From Halomonas halophila (GTDB lineage Bacteria; Pseudomonadota; Gammaproteobacteria; Pseudomonadales; Halomonadaceae), in assembly GCA_002433675.1 (NCBI GenBank), contig DJIP01000262.1:1-13462 (forward strand): a stretch of 13,462 bases of DNA, written 5' to 3'. The position numbers were made by a program, and so were the translations under genes. This document shows, in pieces, positions 1 to 6,213 of this stretch. The notes beneath the pieces were generated by a model that was given only the letters and a program-made list of their open reading frames with translations, was not told the DNA's origin and made no database searches. Each line of letters begins with the position of its first letter. Position 1 is the stretch's first letter.

Positions 1-1
1 G

Positions 2-961
2 TCACGGGATTTCCAGCGCATGGCGGACCAGGTTCAGGCCCATACCGAAGAACTCGAGGAGCGCATCCGTCAGCGCACTGCAGATCTCACTCAGGCCAAT
101 CGGCAGATGAGCGAGGCCAAGCGTCAGATCGATGATTCCCTCGACTGCGCTCGGGTCTTGCAGCAGGCGATCCTGCCCAGCCGTGACATGCAACGCTGTG
201 CCGGCCTAAGGCACGGCGTGCTGTGGAGCCCCAAGGATACGGTCGGCGGCGACATCTTCGTGTTCCGGGATTTTGGTCATGACCGTGGCTATCTGCTGGG
301 GGTCATCGACTGCGCGGGACACGGCGTGCCAGGCGCCCTGATGACCATGCTCGCCCGTGCGGCCTTTGATAACTCGGTCAATCAGGTGGGCCCCGAGAAT
401 CCGGCAGGTATCCTCGAGGAAATGGATCGGCGGATTCGCCGCACGCTGGAGGCCGACAGCGATGCTCACGGCGTGACGCCGCACATGGATGCGGGGCTGG
501 TGTGGGTCGGTGCGGACAAGCAGCAATTGACCTTCTCTGGCGCCAAGCTGGATCTCTATGCCACCGATGGTCAGCGCCTGGAGGTACTGGCCGGTGGCCG
601 CCGTGCCCTGGCATTCAAGCGTCCCGGCGAGTTCACCAATCAAACGTTGGCACTGGTGCCTGGCTGGTCCTGTACGCTGTGCAGCGATGGCTTCCTGGAT
701 CAGGCTGGCGGCGAACACGGGTTCGGCTTCGGCAAGCGGCGCTTCCAGGCCATGTTGCTGGAGCACGCGGGGCTCGACCCCAAGGCGCAGGTTGCGGCCT
801 TCCTGGATTCGCTGGAGCGTTTCCAAGGCAAAGCGCACCAGCGTGACGATATCACCCTGCTGTGCTTCCAGCCGGCGATCGAGGATGAGCAGGACGACAC
901 CGCGTCCGCGACCTCCAACATTCACCACGGTCACGATGAGGAAATTCCATGGACCTCTTGA
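2..961 (+). CDS. siaA: SiaA-type PP2C/SpoIIE-like serine/threonine phosphatase, 3' part (5' end outside window)
   Basis: The reading frame is open to the left edge, so the sensory and membrane N-terminus is missing. What is visible starts with about 50 charged, coiled-coil-like residues, probably the end of a HAMP linker. A PPM/SpoIIE phosphatase domain follows. Numbering from the first Met in the window (nt 20), the metal-binding acidic positions are D78 in VGGD, D97 in DCAGHG, D223 in SDGFLDQ and the D276-D277 pair in QRDDITLL. In Pseudomonas aeruginosa, membrane-bound SiaA dephosphorylates SiaC and so activates the cyclase SiaD. Its 3' end overlaps siaB by 13 nt, which suggests translational coupling. 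Family and operon order agree, so identity is well supported; the input signal cannot be judged from this fragment. Confidence 0.9.
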   Translation, partial: SRDFQRMADQVQAHTEELEERIRQRTADLTQANRQMSEAKRQIDDSLDCARVLQQAILPSRDMQRCAGLRHGVLWSPKDTVGGDIFVFRDFGHDRGYLLGVIDCAGHGVPGALMTMLARAAFDNSVNQVGPENPAGILEEMDRRIRRTLEADSDAHGVTPHMDAGLVWVGADKQQLTFSGAKLDLYATDGQRLEVLAGGRRALAFKRPGEFTNQTLALVPGWSCTLCSDGFLDQAGGEHGFGFGKRRFQAMLLEHAGLDPKAQVAAFLDSLERFQGKAHQRDDITLLCFQPAIEDEQDDTASATSNIHHGHDEEIPWTS

Positions 962-1479
962 CGCTGCGCGACCAATTCGACAAACAGCGCGTGCTGCTAA
1001 GCTTCAATGGCCCGATTTCCCATAGCCTGATCGAAGAGATCGGCAAGGCCATTCGCAACTACCTCAACAGCGAATCAGCGGCACCGTCTGCGGCGATGGA
1101 CGTATTCTCGACCTATATCGAAATGACCCAGAACATCAGCCATTACGCCACCGCCATGGGCTACGACGAACAGCAGGCCACCGCCACTGTCGCGGTGGCG
1201 CGGGGCGAGCAGGGCCACTATCTGGTGTCGGCGGGCAACGTGGTCGAGCATGCCGATGGCCAGCGTCTGATGGCGACCGTCGAGGAACTCGGCGAGATGG
1301 ACGCGGTCGAGCTCAAGCGATGCTACAAGCAGCAACTCAGAAAGCCGCGGGAAGACGGCTCCCGGGGAGCAGGCCTGGGGCTGATCGACATGGCGCGCAA
1401 GTCGTGCCAGCCGCTTCAGTCGAACCTGACGCCGCTCTCCGATCAACAGAGCTTTTTCTGCATCACCGCCACTATCTGA
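949..1479 (+). CDS. siaB: SiaB-family (DUF6272) GHKL-like protein kinase
   Basis: This is a 176-residue soluble protein with the layout of a small GHKL ATPase. An N-box-like segment with N62 (IEMTQNISHY, about 57-66) is followed by SAGNVVE (94-100) and a glycine-rich loop GSRGAGLGL (137-145). SiaB in P. aeruginosa phosphorylates SiaC on a threonine and opposes SiaA. The ATG at 949 is preceded by GAGGAA at 938-943 with 5 nt spacing. It lies inside the end of siaA, so the two genes share 13 nt. A 15-nt gap leads to siaC. The family is clear from sequence and context; the kinase activity is taken from the characterised homologue. Confidence 0.9.
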   Translation: MDLLTLRDQFDKQRVLLSFNGPISHSLIEEIGKAIRNYLNSESAAPSAAMDVFSTYIEMTQNISHYATAMGYDEQQATATVAVARGEQGHYLVSAGNVVEHADGQRLMATVEELGEMDAVELKRCYKQQLRKPREDGSRGAGLGLIDMARKSCQPLQSNLTPLSDQQSFFCITATI

Positions 1480-1494
1480 CGGAAAGTCGAGAAA

Positions 1495-1887
1495 ATGATC
1501 AACGACATTGCGATTGACGGGACCCAGTCGACCCCTGACATTCGTTCTGACTGGGACGCCGGGACGCTGTCCATGCGTGGCGACTCCTACCCCGAAAACA
1601 CCTTCGAGCTCTACAGTGGCGTGCTGAACTGGGTAGACAGCTATCTGCGAGACGGCGAAGGCCCGCTTGCGGTTTGCCTGGAACTGGTCTACCTCAACAC
1701 CAGCTCGGTCAAGGCGATGATGGACATCTTCGATCTGATGGAAGAGGCTCACCTGGAAGGCAAGGCCTGCAGCGTGGATTGGCGCTACGATGTCAGAAAC
1801 GAACGCATCGCCGAGCTTGCCGAAGAGTTCAAGGAAGACTGCAGCTTCTCGTTTGCGATCACCCCCGTCGAGGATTCCAGTCCATGA
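1495..1887 (+). CDS. siaC: SiaC (DUF1987), phosphorylation-switched activator of SiaD
   Basis: This 130-residue acidic protein has the STAS-like look of DUF1987 proteins. The segment VYLNTSSVKAMMD (65-77) contains T69, which lines up with Thr68, the residue phosphorylated in P. aeruginosa SiaC. In the published model unphosphorylated SiaC binds SiaD and stimulates c-di-GMP synthesis, while phosphorylated SiaC is inactive and binds SiaB. The Shine-Dalgarno sequence is weak (purine-rich GGAAAG at 1481-1486), so translation may depend on siaB 15 nt upstream. The stop overlaps the siaD start as ATGA at 1884-1887. Confidence is high because both flanking genes are its known partners. Confidence 0.92.
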   Translation: MINDIAIDGTQSTPDIRSDWDAGTLSMRGDSYPENTFELYSGVLNWVDSYLRDGEGPLAVCLELVYLNTSSVKAMMDIFDLMEEAHLEGKACSVDWRYDVRNERIAELAEEFKEDCSFSFAITPVEDSSP

Positions 1888-2669
1888 GCGAAAGGGATCG
1901 TCAGCTGCTGCGGGACATCGAGGCCCTGCTGGCCTCGTCCGAGCATCACGACAATCCACTGAGGGCGCCGCTCGAAGCGCTCTACCGGCGTCATACCGAG
2001 CAGCTTGAGCGGCTGGAGCGCATGGCGGCGATTTCCGATGGCTTTCAGCGCAACGTCAAGAGCGACCTGTCCACCGCGGAGCGCCGTCTGGAGCGACAGC
2101 AGCGTCGCCAGCACAAGCTGTCGCGTATCGCCGATGGGTATCAGGAGCTGCTGTTCGAGCGCAAGCAGACGCTGGAAAGCGAGGTCATGCTCGATCCGCT
2201 GACCAAGATCCCCAACCGTCGTGGCCTGCACACGGAGCTGCGTCGGCTGATGGCGGCGTCCAGTCGGCAGCAGAAACCCTTCACCCTGGCGATGGTGGAC
2301 ATCGATCACTTCAAGCGCTTCAACGACGAGCATGGGCACGACGTCGGTGACCAGGCGCTGCTGGTGGTGGCCAAGGTCCTCGAGGATACCCTGCGCGGTG
2401 GCGATATCGTCGGCCGCTGGGGTGGGGAAGAGTTTCTGATCGCCTTGCCCGGTGCTTCGCTATGGGCGGCTGAACCTCTGTTCGAGCGGCTCCAGTCCAA
2501 GCTGCGTAACACCCAGGTGGTGGATGATGGCTCGCTGAGGCTGACCGTCAGTATCGGCGCGGCCGAGCACCGTGATGACGAGACCTACGAGCAGACCATG
2601 AATCGTGCCGACCAGGCGTTGTATCAGGCCAAGCGCAATGGCCGCGACCGCTGGGAGGCCGCCGAGTGA
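1884..2669 (+). CDS. siaD: SiaD diguanylate cyclase (GGDEF)
   Basis: The protein has 261 residues: a predicted soluble helical N-terminal part (about 1-100, long coiled-coil character at 38-100), then a complete GGDEF domain starting at DPLTKIPNRR (104-113). The active-site motif is GGEEF (180-184). An inhibitory I-site RGGD (171-174) lies exactly five residues upstream, so product inhibition by c-di-GMP is expected. The domain makes c-di-GMP from two GTP. The N-terminal coil is where SiaC binds in the characterised system. The ATG at 1884 overlaps the siaC stop (ATGA), with GAGGA at 1870-1874 as ribosome site. Earlier in-frame starts inside siaC were rejected for that reason. Confidence 0.93.
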   Translation: MSERDRQLLRDIEALLASSEHHDNPLRAPLEALYRRHTEQLERLERMAAISDGFQRNVKSDLSTAERRLERQQRRQHKLSRIADGYQELLFERKQTLESEVMLDPLTKIPNRRGLHTELRRLMAASSRQQKPFTLAMVDIDHFKRFNDEHGHDVGDQALLVVAKVLEDTLRGGDIVGRWGGEEFLIALPGASLWAAEPLFERLQSKLRNTQVVDDGSLRLTVSIGAAEHRDDETYEQTMNRADQALYQAKRNGRDRWEAAE

Positions 2670-2739
2670 CGGGCGTCTTGACCCAGGACGATGTGGTGCG
2701 TCGGCGCTGTAGGGTGTGCCAGTCCGGACCAGGACGGCT

Positions 2740-2745
2740 GGAGGT
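2740..2745 (+). promoter_or_regulatory. Shine-Dalgarno sequence that fixes the acetyltransferase start
   Basis: GGAGGT lies 9 nt before the ATG at 2755. It supports this start over the in-frame GTG at 2716, which would add 13 low-complexity residues. The site is also the edge of a bulged stem (2719-2726 pairing with 2735-2741), which could partly hide it. Confidence 0.6.
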
Positions 2746-2754
2746 GCTGGCAGC

Positions 2755-3294
2755 ATGCTGAGGGTGACCGAGCGGCTGAGACTTGTATCGATCGGCAAGG
2801 AACACAGCGACGATCTGTGGCATGCCATCGATGCGAGCCGGGAATCGTTGAGGCCCTGGCTGCCGTGGGTCGATGCCACCCGCGAGCCGGGGGACTGCGA
2901 AGTCTTCGTTACCGCTGCCATGGCCGAGCGGCGCCTGGGCACCGCTCGACACTTTGTCGTAATCGAGGACGACGCACTGATCGGCGTCGTCGGCTTCAAC
3001 CGCATCGTCGAACGTCACCGCTGGGCGTCGCTGGGCTATTGGCTGCGCAGCGATTGTCAGGGAGGTGGCCGCATGTCGCAGGCCGTGGCGACCTTAGTGC
3101 AATGGGGCTTCGCCGAGCTCGAGTTTCACCGGCTCGAGATCCGCTGCGCCGAGGGCAATCTCCGTAGTCGCGCCATCCCTGAGCGACTCGGCTTTCGACA
3201 GGAGGGCGTGCTGCGCGAGTGCGAGTGGGTCGGAGGACGGGCGTTGTCCCATGTGGTCTATTCGCGTCTTGCCGGCGATCCCGCGGCGGTCTGA
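2755..3294 (+). CDS. GNAT acetyltransferase, RimJ/RimL-like
   Basis: The 179-residue protein has the features of the RimJ/RimL branch of GNAT N-acetyltransferases: an N-terminal TERLRL strand, GYWL (94-97), an acetyl-CoA-binding loop QGGGRMSQA (102-110), and a C-terminal NLRSRAIPERLGFRQEG segment (135-151). In the family, enzymes acetylate the N-terminal amino group of ribosomal proteins (Ser for RimL, Ala for RimJ) or small substrates; the substrate here cannot be told. The gene lies 85 nt after siaD on the same strand with no evident T-tract terminator between, so some read-through from the sia operon is possible. It converges on the CDF gene with an 11-nt gap. Confidence 0.85.
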   Translation: MLRVTERLRLVSIGKEHSDDLWHAIDASRESLRPWLPWVDATREPGDCEVFVTAAMAERRLGTARHFVVIEDDALIGVVGFNRIVERHRWASLGYWLRSDCQGGGRMSQAVATLVQWGFAELEFHRLEIRCAEGNLRSRAIPERLGFRQEGVLRECEWVGGRALSHVVYSRLAGDPAAV

Positions 3295-3305
3295 CGGCCT
3301 TGCGT

Positions 3306-4211
3306 TCAGGCCCAGCGTTCCTCGGCGGTAAAGGCGACGGTAAACCAGCGGCGCTCGGGGGGAATGCTCAGTCGTGAGGAGATCTCCTCGCGGATCTCGT
3401 CCATCTCTACCATGCCGCGTCCGGCAGCGAAGTTCGGGGCGGTGACGATATGGATCTCGATAAAGTGGCCCCGGCCACTCTTGGCCACATGACTGTAGTA
3501 GTGGCGAAGTCCCTCTCTTTGCATGATGTCTTTCATGGCCGCGTGCACCTCACGATCGATGGCGCTCGGCGCCATCAGCAGGATGTCCTTGGCCGCCCGC
3601 CGAATGATGTTGATGGGCACCGGCATGAACACCAGCGTCAGCACCACCAGCAGCGCCGAATCGACGTAGGGCGTCCAGTGGTCGAGCGCGGTACCCTCGA
3701 GCAGCAGGGCGATCACGAAGGCCACCAGCAGCGCGCCGGTGATCAGCGCCGCCATCAGCCAGTTCTTCTGATCGATACGCAGGAACTCGGAGTTGGCCCT
3801 GCGGTTGATCTTCTTGAGATACACCGCCATGGCGCTGCAGATTATCAGTACCACGGCGGCGTAGAGGGTGGCCGCGCCGAAGGCCAGGGCGTGGCCACCG
3901 CCCAGCAATTCCCGCAGCGCGTTGAGAAAGGCATAAAAGCACAAGAGCAGCAAAATGCCACCGTTGAGTGCCGCCACCATCGGCTCGAAGTGCCAGAAAC
4001 CATGCTGGAAGCGCGAAGTCGCCTCGCGCACGACCAGCCGCGATACCGCCAGGGCAAGTCCTGACATGGCGGCGTCGATGGTAGAAAAGACGCCGTCGAA
4101 GAGGATCGACTGGGAACTGGCCAGCAGGCCGAAGCTGACCCCGAGCAGGGCGACGCCCAGGGTGGTGATGATCGATAGCGACAGGGCCCGTTGTTCGAGT
4201 CGTGAATCCAT
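3306..4211 (-). CDS. Cation diffusion facilitator (CDF) family transporter
   Basis: The protein has 301 residues with about six hydrophobic segments (roughly 13-31, 36-60, 80-100, 112-131, 150-172, 183-200) and a cytoplasmic C-terminal domain. CDF proteins export divalent metals such as Zn, Co, Mn or Fe by proton antiport. D39 in SILFDG, the FQHGFWHFEP loop (68-77) and the C-terminal HFIEIHIV strand fit the family. The usual paired metal ligands look altered: position D39+4 is S43, and D147+4 is W151, so the substrate is uncertain. I chose the ATG at 4211 because the 22 residues added by the start at 4277 look like leader translation and would overlap a promoter-like region. No strong ribosome site is visible for either. 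Confidence 0.85.
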   Translation of the reverse strand: MDSRLEQRALSLSIITTLGVALLGVSFGLLASSQSILFDGVFSTIDAAMSGLALAVSRLVVREATSRFQHGFWHFEPMVAALNGGILLLLCFYAFLNALRELLGGGHALAFGAATLYAAVVLIICSAMAVYLKKINRRANSEFLRIDQKNWLMAALITGALLVAFVIALLLEGTALDHWTPYVDSALLVVLTLVFMPVPINIIRRAAKDILLMAPSAIDREVHAAMKDIMQREGLRHYYSHVAKSGRGHFIEIHIVTAPNFAAGRGMVEMDEIREEISSRLSIPPERRWFTVAFTAEERWA

Positions 4212-4224
4212 GATCCGATGCTGT

Positions 4225-4241
4225 GTCGAGGAAAGCTCGAC
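4225..4241. repeat. Perfect inverted repeat in the CDF leader/promoter
   Basis: GTCGAG and CTCGAC form a 6-bp perfect inverted repeat around a 5-nt loop, GAAAG. It overlaps the end of a candidate -10 element for the minus-strand CDF gene. It could be an operator half-site pair or an RNA hairpin in the leader. Confidence 0.4.
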
Positions 4242-4268
4242 TATAGGGTCTGGCGTCGTTTGTCGCCA
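4240..4268 (-). promoter_or_regulatory. Candidate sigma-70 promoter for the CDF gene
   Basis: On the minus strand TATAGT (4245-4240, five of six matches to TATAAT) follows TGGCGA (4268-4263, three of six matches to TTGACA) with a 17-nt spacer. It lies about 30-60 nt upstream of the chosen CDF start. The match is modest. Confidence 0.3.
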
Positions 4269-4288
4269 GCCGGGCATTCGCGCCGGCT
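4250..4288. repeat. Two adjoining inverted repeats between CDF and the GFA-like gene
   Basis: CTGGCG (4250-4255) pairs with CGCCAG (4264-4269) over an 8-nt loop. AGCCGG (4268-4273) pairs with CCGGCT (4283-4288) over a 9-nt loop. The two share positions 4268-4269, so they are mutually exclusive at the base. They lie in the leader of the plus-strand gene and upstream of the CDF gene; function is unknown. Confidence 0.4.
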
Positions 4289-4320
4289 ATCACAGGGCGC
4301 GGATCAACAGGGAGAACACC

Positions 4321-4671
4321 ATGAGCAACAATCTCTACGCCAGGGCAGAGTGTGGCTGTGGCGCCGTTGCGCTGCTGGTCGCCGGAGAACCCGAGGCCAT
4401 CGATACGCGGCTGGGGCTGGCCTGGTGGCCCGAGACAGCACTGCAGTTGACGCAAGGGGCGGACTGGCTTGAGCTCACGGATGAATGGCGCGGGGAGCAT
4501 CGCTTGCGGGTGGAGAGCTGCCGCCGCTGTGGTGACCGGCTCATGGTCTCTCGGGACGGCTGGGTCGAGACGACGCTTGAATGGGTGGAGAGGCTGGGGC
4601 TGGAGGTATCGTCGCTCAGCACCAGTCAGGCACTCCGAGAGGACTTCGGGCATGAGCGCCCCGGTGACTGA
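4321..4671 (+). CDS. Small 4-Cys protein, GFA/Mss4-like fold candidate
   Basis: The 116-residue protein carries CGCG (C11, C13) near the N-terminus and CRRCG (C67, C70) later, a spacing typical of a structural zinc site. GFA-family proteins have this CxC...CxxC pair plus three more cysteines that hold a catalytic zinc. None of those three is visible between residues 14 and 66. I therefore read it as a GFA-like or other zinc-ribbon protein without that catalytic site, and assign no activity. GGGAG sits just before the ATG, with suitable spacing, which supports the start. It is divergent from the CDF gene, so a role in metal biology is possible but only by position. Confidence 0.7.
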   Translation: MSNNLYARAECGCGAVALLVAGEPEAIDTRLGLAWWPETALQLTQGADWLELTDEWRGEHRLRVESCRRCGDRLMVSRDGWVETTLEWVERLGLEVSSLSTSQALREDFGHERPGD

Positions 4672-4715
4672 ATCGTCGTGCTATCCGGGCACTCGCTGCC
4701 TGCGCGGTAAAGCGT

Positions 4716-5033
4716 TCAAGCGTGTGCGTTGTCGGGGGAGGGGTAGCCCAGCAACTGGCCCAGCCGCTCGGCGTGGCGCGACAGCCAGTCCGGGTCGATC
4801 GGCCCCCAGTCCTCGATGCGATAGTGACCGATATTGTGAGGCTTGCCCGGCTGGTGCTCGAAGCGACAGCGGATATCTAGTTCCTCGAGGGCGGCGAGGG
4901 TGTCCTGGGCGGTACGTCTCGGCATGCCGGTAGCGGCGGTGATGGCCGGCACGCTATCGATACCGGAAGCCACCAGATGGGCCAGGTAGAGGCGTCGATA
5001 GAAGCTGGTGCGGGTCTTGCTGAGGCTGGTCAT
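4716..5033 (-). CDS. Small winged-helix DNA-binding protein
   Basis: The protein has 105 residues. A helix-turn-helix is visible at about 28-52 (PAITAATGMPRRTAQDTLAA), followed by a predicted wing and a short C-terminal helix. It looks like the standalone winged-helix proteins of gammaproteobacteria whose targets are unknown. No ligand-binding or sensor domain is present, and there is no Cys-rich metal site. It is transcribed divergently from the ftrABCD-like operon, across 223 nt, so local regulation of that operon is a reasonable guess. No strong Shine-Dalgarno sequence precedes its ATG; AGCGAAAG is the best purine stretch. Confidence 0.75.
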   Translation of the reverse strand: MTSLSKTRTSFYRRLYLAHLVASGIDSVPAITAATGMPRRTAQDTLAALEELDIRCRFEHQPGKPHNIGHYRIEDWGPIDPDWLSRHAERLGQLLGYPSPDNAHA

Positions 5034-5125
5034 GGGCTTTCGCTATCTCGTCAGGGGCCTTGGGTGCCGATGCTCCAGCGTCACGTAAAAGTGTGGCCAG
5101 TGCAACAGAGGTTCGAGACTTTGAT

Positions 5126-5142
5126 GCACGTCACAGGCGTGC
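5126..5142. repeat. Short inverted repeat, possible operator
   Basis: GCACG and CGTGC are perfect inverted copies around 7 nt (TCACAGG). The repeat lies 115-131 nt upstream of ftrA and about 95-110 nt upstream of the divergent winged-helix gene, where a shared regulator could bind. A five-base arm can occur by chance. Confidence 0.25.
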
Positions 5143-5198
5143 CTTCCGGTAGCGGCTAGAGTGTGGCGACACCGAGTGGTGCTTCATGAACTTCGTCA

Positions 5199-5213
5199 TG
5201 GAAATGATTCTTG
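5199..5213. promoter_or_regulatory. Weak Fur-box-like sequence upstream of the iron operon
   Basis: TGGAAATGATTCTTG matches 10 of 15 positions of the 7-1-7 Fur consensus TGATAATGATTATCA. It ends 43 nt before the ftrA start, a plausible place for iron repression of an iron-uptake operon. The match is poor enough to be chance. Confidence 0.3.
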
Positions 5214-5256
5214 AAGCGCGAACGGTTCTCGCCATTTTCTTCCCCGAGGTTTTCGC

Positions 5257-5802
5257 ATGTCAGCATCGCCGATCTTTGACCGCTCCTTCCTGGCCACCCT
5301 GGCCACCACCGTCTGTCTTGGTGTCTTTTCCAGCAGTGCCTCGGCGCTGGAGTATCCGATCGGCGAGCCCGAACTGGTCAACGGCATGGAAGTCGCCGCG
5401 GTCTACCTGCAGCCGGTGGTCATGGAGCCTGCCGGCGACCTGGCCGCGGCCGAGGCCGATATTCATCTCGAGGCGGACATTCACGCCCTCGAGGACAACG
5501 ACAACGGCTTTCCTCCCGGCGCCTGGATTCCCTTTCTGCACATTGACTATCGGTTGCAGAAGGAAGGCAGCGACAGTGTGATCGAAGGCAGCCTGATGCC
5601 GATGATCGCCAGTGACGGCACCCACTACGGGATCAATCTGGCGCTCGAGGGCATGGGCCGCTATCACCTGACCTTCCACATCGAAGCGCCGCACCTGATG
5701 CGTCACATCGACAAGGAAACCGGCGTGGCGCCCTGGTATGCGCCCTTCGACGTCGAGTATGACTTTGTCTACGCCGGCGTGGGCAAGAAGGGCGGCTACT
5801 GA
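5257..5802 (+). CDS. ftrA: FtrA/P19-type periplasmic iron-transport protein
   Basis: The protein has 181 residues. A signal peptide is clear, with probable cleavage after SASA (27-30), giving a mature protein starting LEYPIGEP. The P19/Tpd/FetP family signature is present: NGMEVAAVYL (42-51), EADIHLEADIHA (66-77), SLMPM (112-116), THYG (122-125) and YHLTFHIEAP (136-145). Conserved Met, Glu and His in these motifs bind copper and a second metal in characterised relatives. In Bordetella and Brucella, FtrA works with FtrB, FtrC and FtrD in ferrous iron uptake. GAGGT precedes the ATG by about 7 nt. It heads a four-gene operon; ftrB starts 12 nt later. Confidence 0.92.
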   Translation: MSASPIFDRSFLATLATTVCLGVFSSSASALEYPIGEPELVNGMEVAAVYLQPVVMEPAGDLAAAEADIHLEADIHALEDNDNGFPPGAWIPFLHIDYRLQKEGSDSVIEGSLMPMIASDGTHYGINLALEGMGRYHLTFHIEAPHLMRHIDKETGVAPWYAPFDVEYDFVYAGVGKKGGY

Positions 5803-5814
5803 GAGGAGGCGGTC

Positions 5815-6213
5815 ATGTTGCTGCTACGTCGTTCACACCGCCCCGGGCGCCTGATCAAGGCGCCACTGGTCGCTCTGTCGTTGATGACGCTTTGCGCCAC
5901 CGCTGTACCGGTCGACGCCGGAGCGTTGCCGACCTACCGGCTGACCCTTGCCGATGGCAGGCTCGAACCCGTCGAGCTCGAGGTCGTCGCCGGACAGCGG
6001 TTCAAGATCGAACTGCACAATGCCGGAAGCACGCCGGTGGAATTCGAGAGTCGCCGGCTGCGGCAGGAAAAGGTGATGGGCCCAGGCGTCCACTCCTTCG
6101 TGGTGGTCCACCCGCTGAAGCCGGGGCGCTACGACTATTTTGACGAGTTCCATCTGCCCGAAGCCCAGGGAGTGATCATCGCCCGGGAAGCCTCGGAGGT
6201 GGCACAACCATGA
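5815..6213 (+). CDS. ftrB: FtrB-type cupredoxin-like periplasmic protein
   Basis: The protein has 132 residues: a basic N-terminus and hydrophobic signal segment (to about A35), then a single cupredoxin-like beta domain. The family motifs EFES (76-79), LRQEKV (82-87), PLKPGRY (100-106) and YFDEFH (108-113) are present. The mature part has no cysteine, so a classical type-1 blue copper centre (which needs Cys) is not possible. In the Ftr system the cupredoxin partner is thought to help oxidise Fe(II) before transport. AGGAGG at 5804-5809 sits 5 nt before the ATG. The stop overlaps the permease start as ATGA at 6210-6213. Confidence 0.88.
   Translation: MLLLRRSHRPGRLIKAPLVALSLMTLCATAVPVDAGALPTYRLTLADGRLEPVELEVVAGQRFKIELHNAGSTPVEFESRRLRQEKVMGPGVHSFVVVHPLKPGRYDYFDEFHLPEAQGVIIAREASEVAQP

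Larger units (their letters stand above)
5034..5256. other. Divergent intergenic region between winged-helix gene and ftrA
   Basis: No gene fits here. It should contain promoters for both flanking genes, but I find no strong -35/-10 pair. It holds a 5-7-5 inverted repeat (GCACG at 5126-5130, CGTGC at 5138-5142) and a weak Fur-box-like site (5199-5213). Confidence 0.6.

Noticed and set aside
206..934. Long open frame antisense to siaA
   Set aside because: High GC gives long antisense frames; its translation has no recognisable motifs, while the plus strand encodes a clear phosphatase.
1075..1959. Long open frame antisense to siaB and siaC
   Set aside because: It is the shadow of two well-identified genes, with no plausible product.
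2716..2754. N-terminal extension of the acetyltransferase from GTG 2716
   Set aside because: The added residues are low-complexity, and a good ribosome site precedes ATG 2755 instead.
3296..3312. Hairpin GGCCT/AGGCC between the acetyltransferase and CDF genes as a two-way terminator
   Set aside because: It has only a 5-bp stem, partly in coding sequence, with no U-run on either side.
3550..4653. Long minus-strand frame across the CDF gene and the GFA-like gene
   Set aside because: It overlaps a clear CDF protein in another frame, and its translation is Arg/Pro/Ala-rich, as in shadow frames.
5139..5162. MerR/CueR-like promoter (GCCTTCCGGTAGCGG then TAGAGT)
   Set aside because: The left half resembles a CueR site, but the GGAAGG right half and proper spacing are missing, and no good -35 fits.
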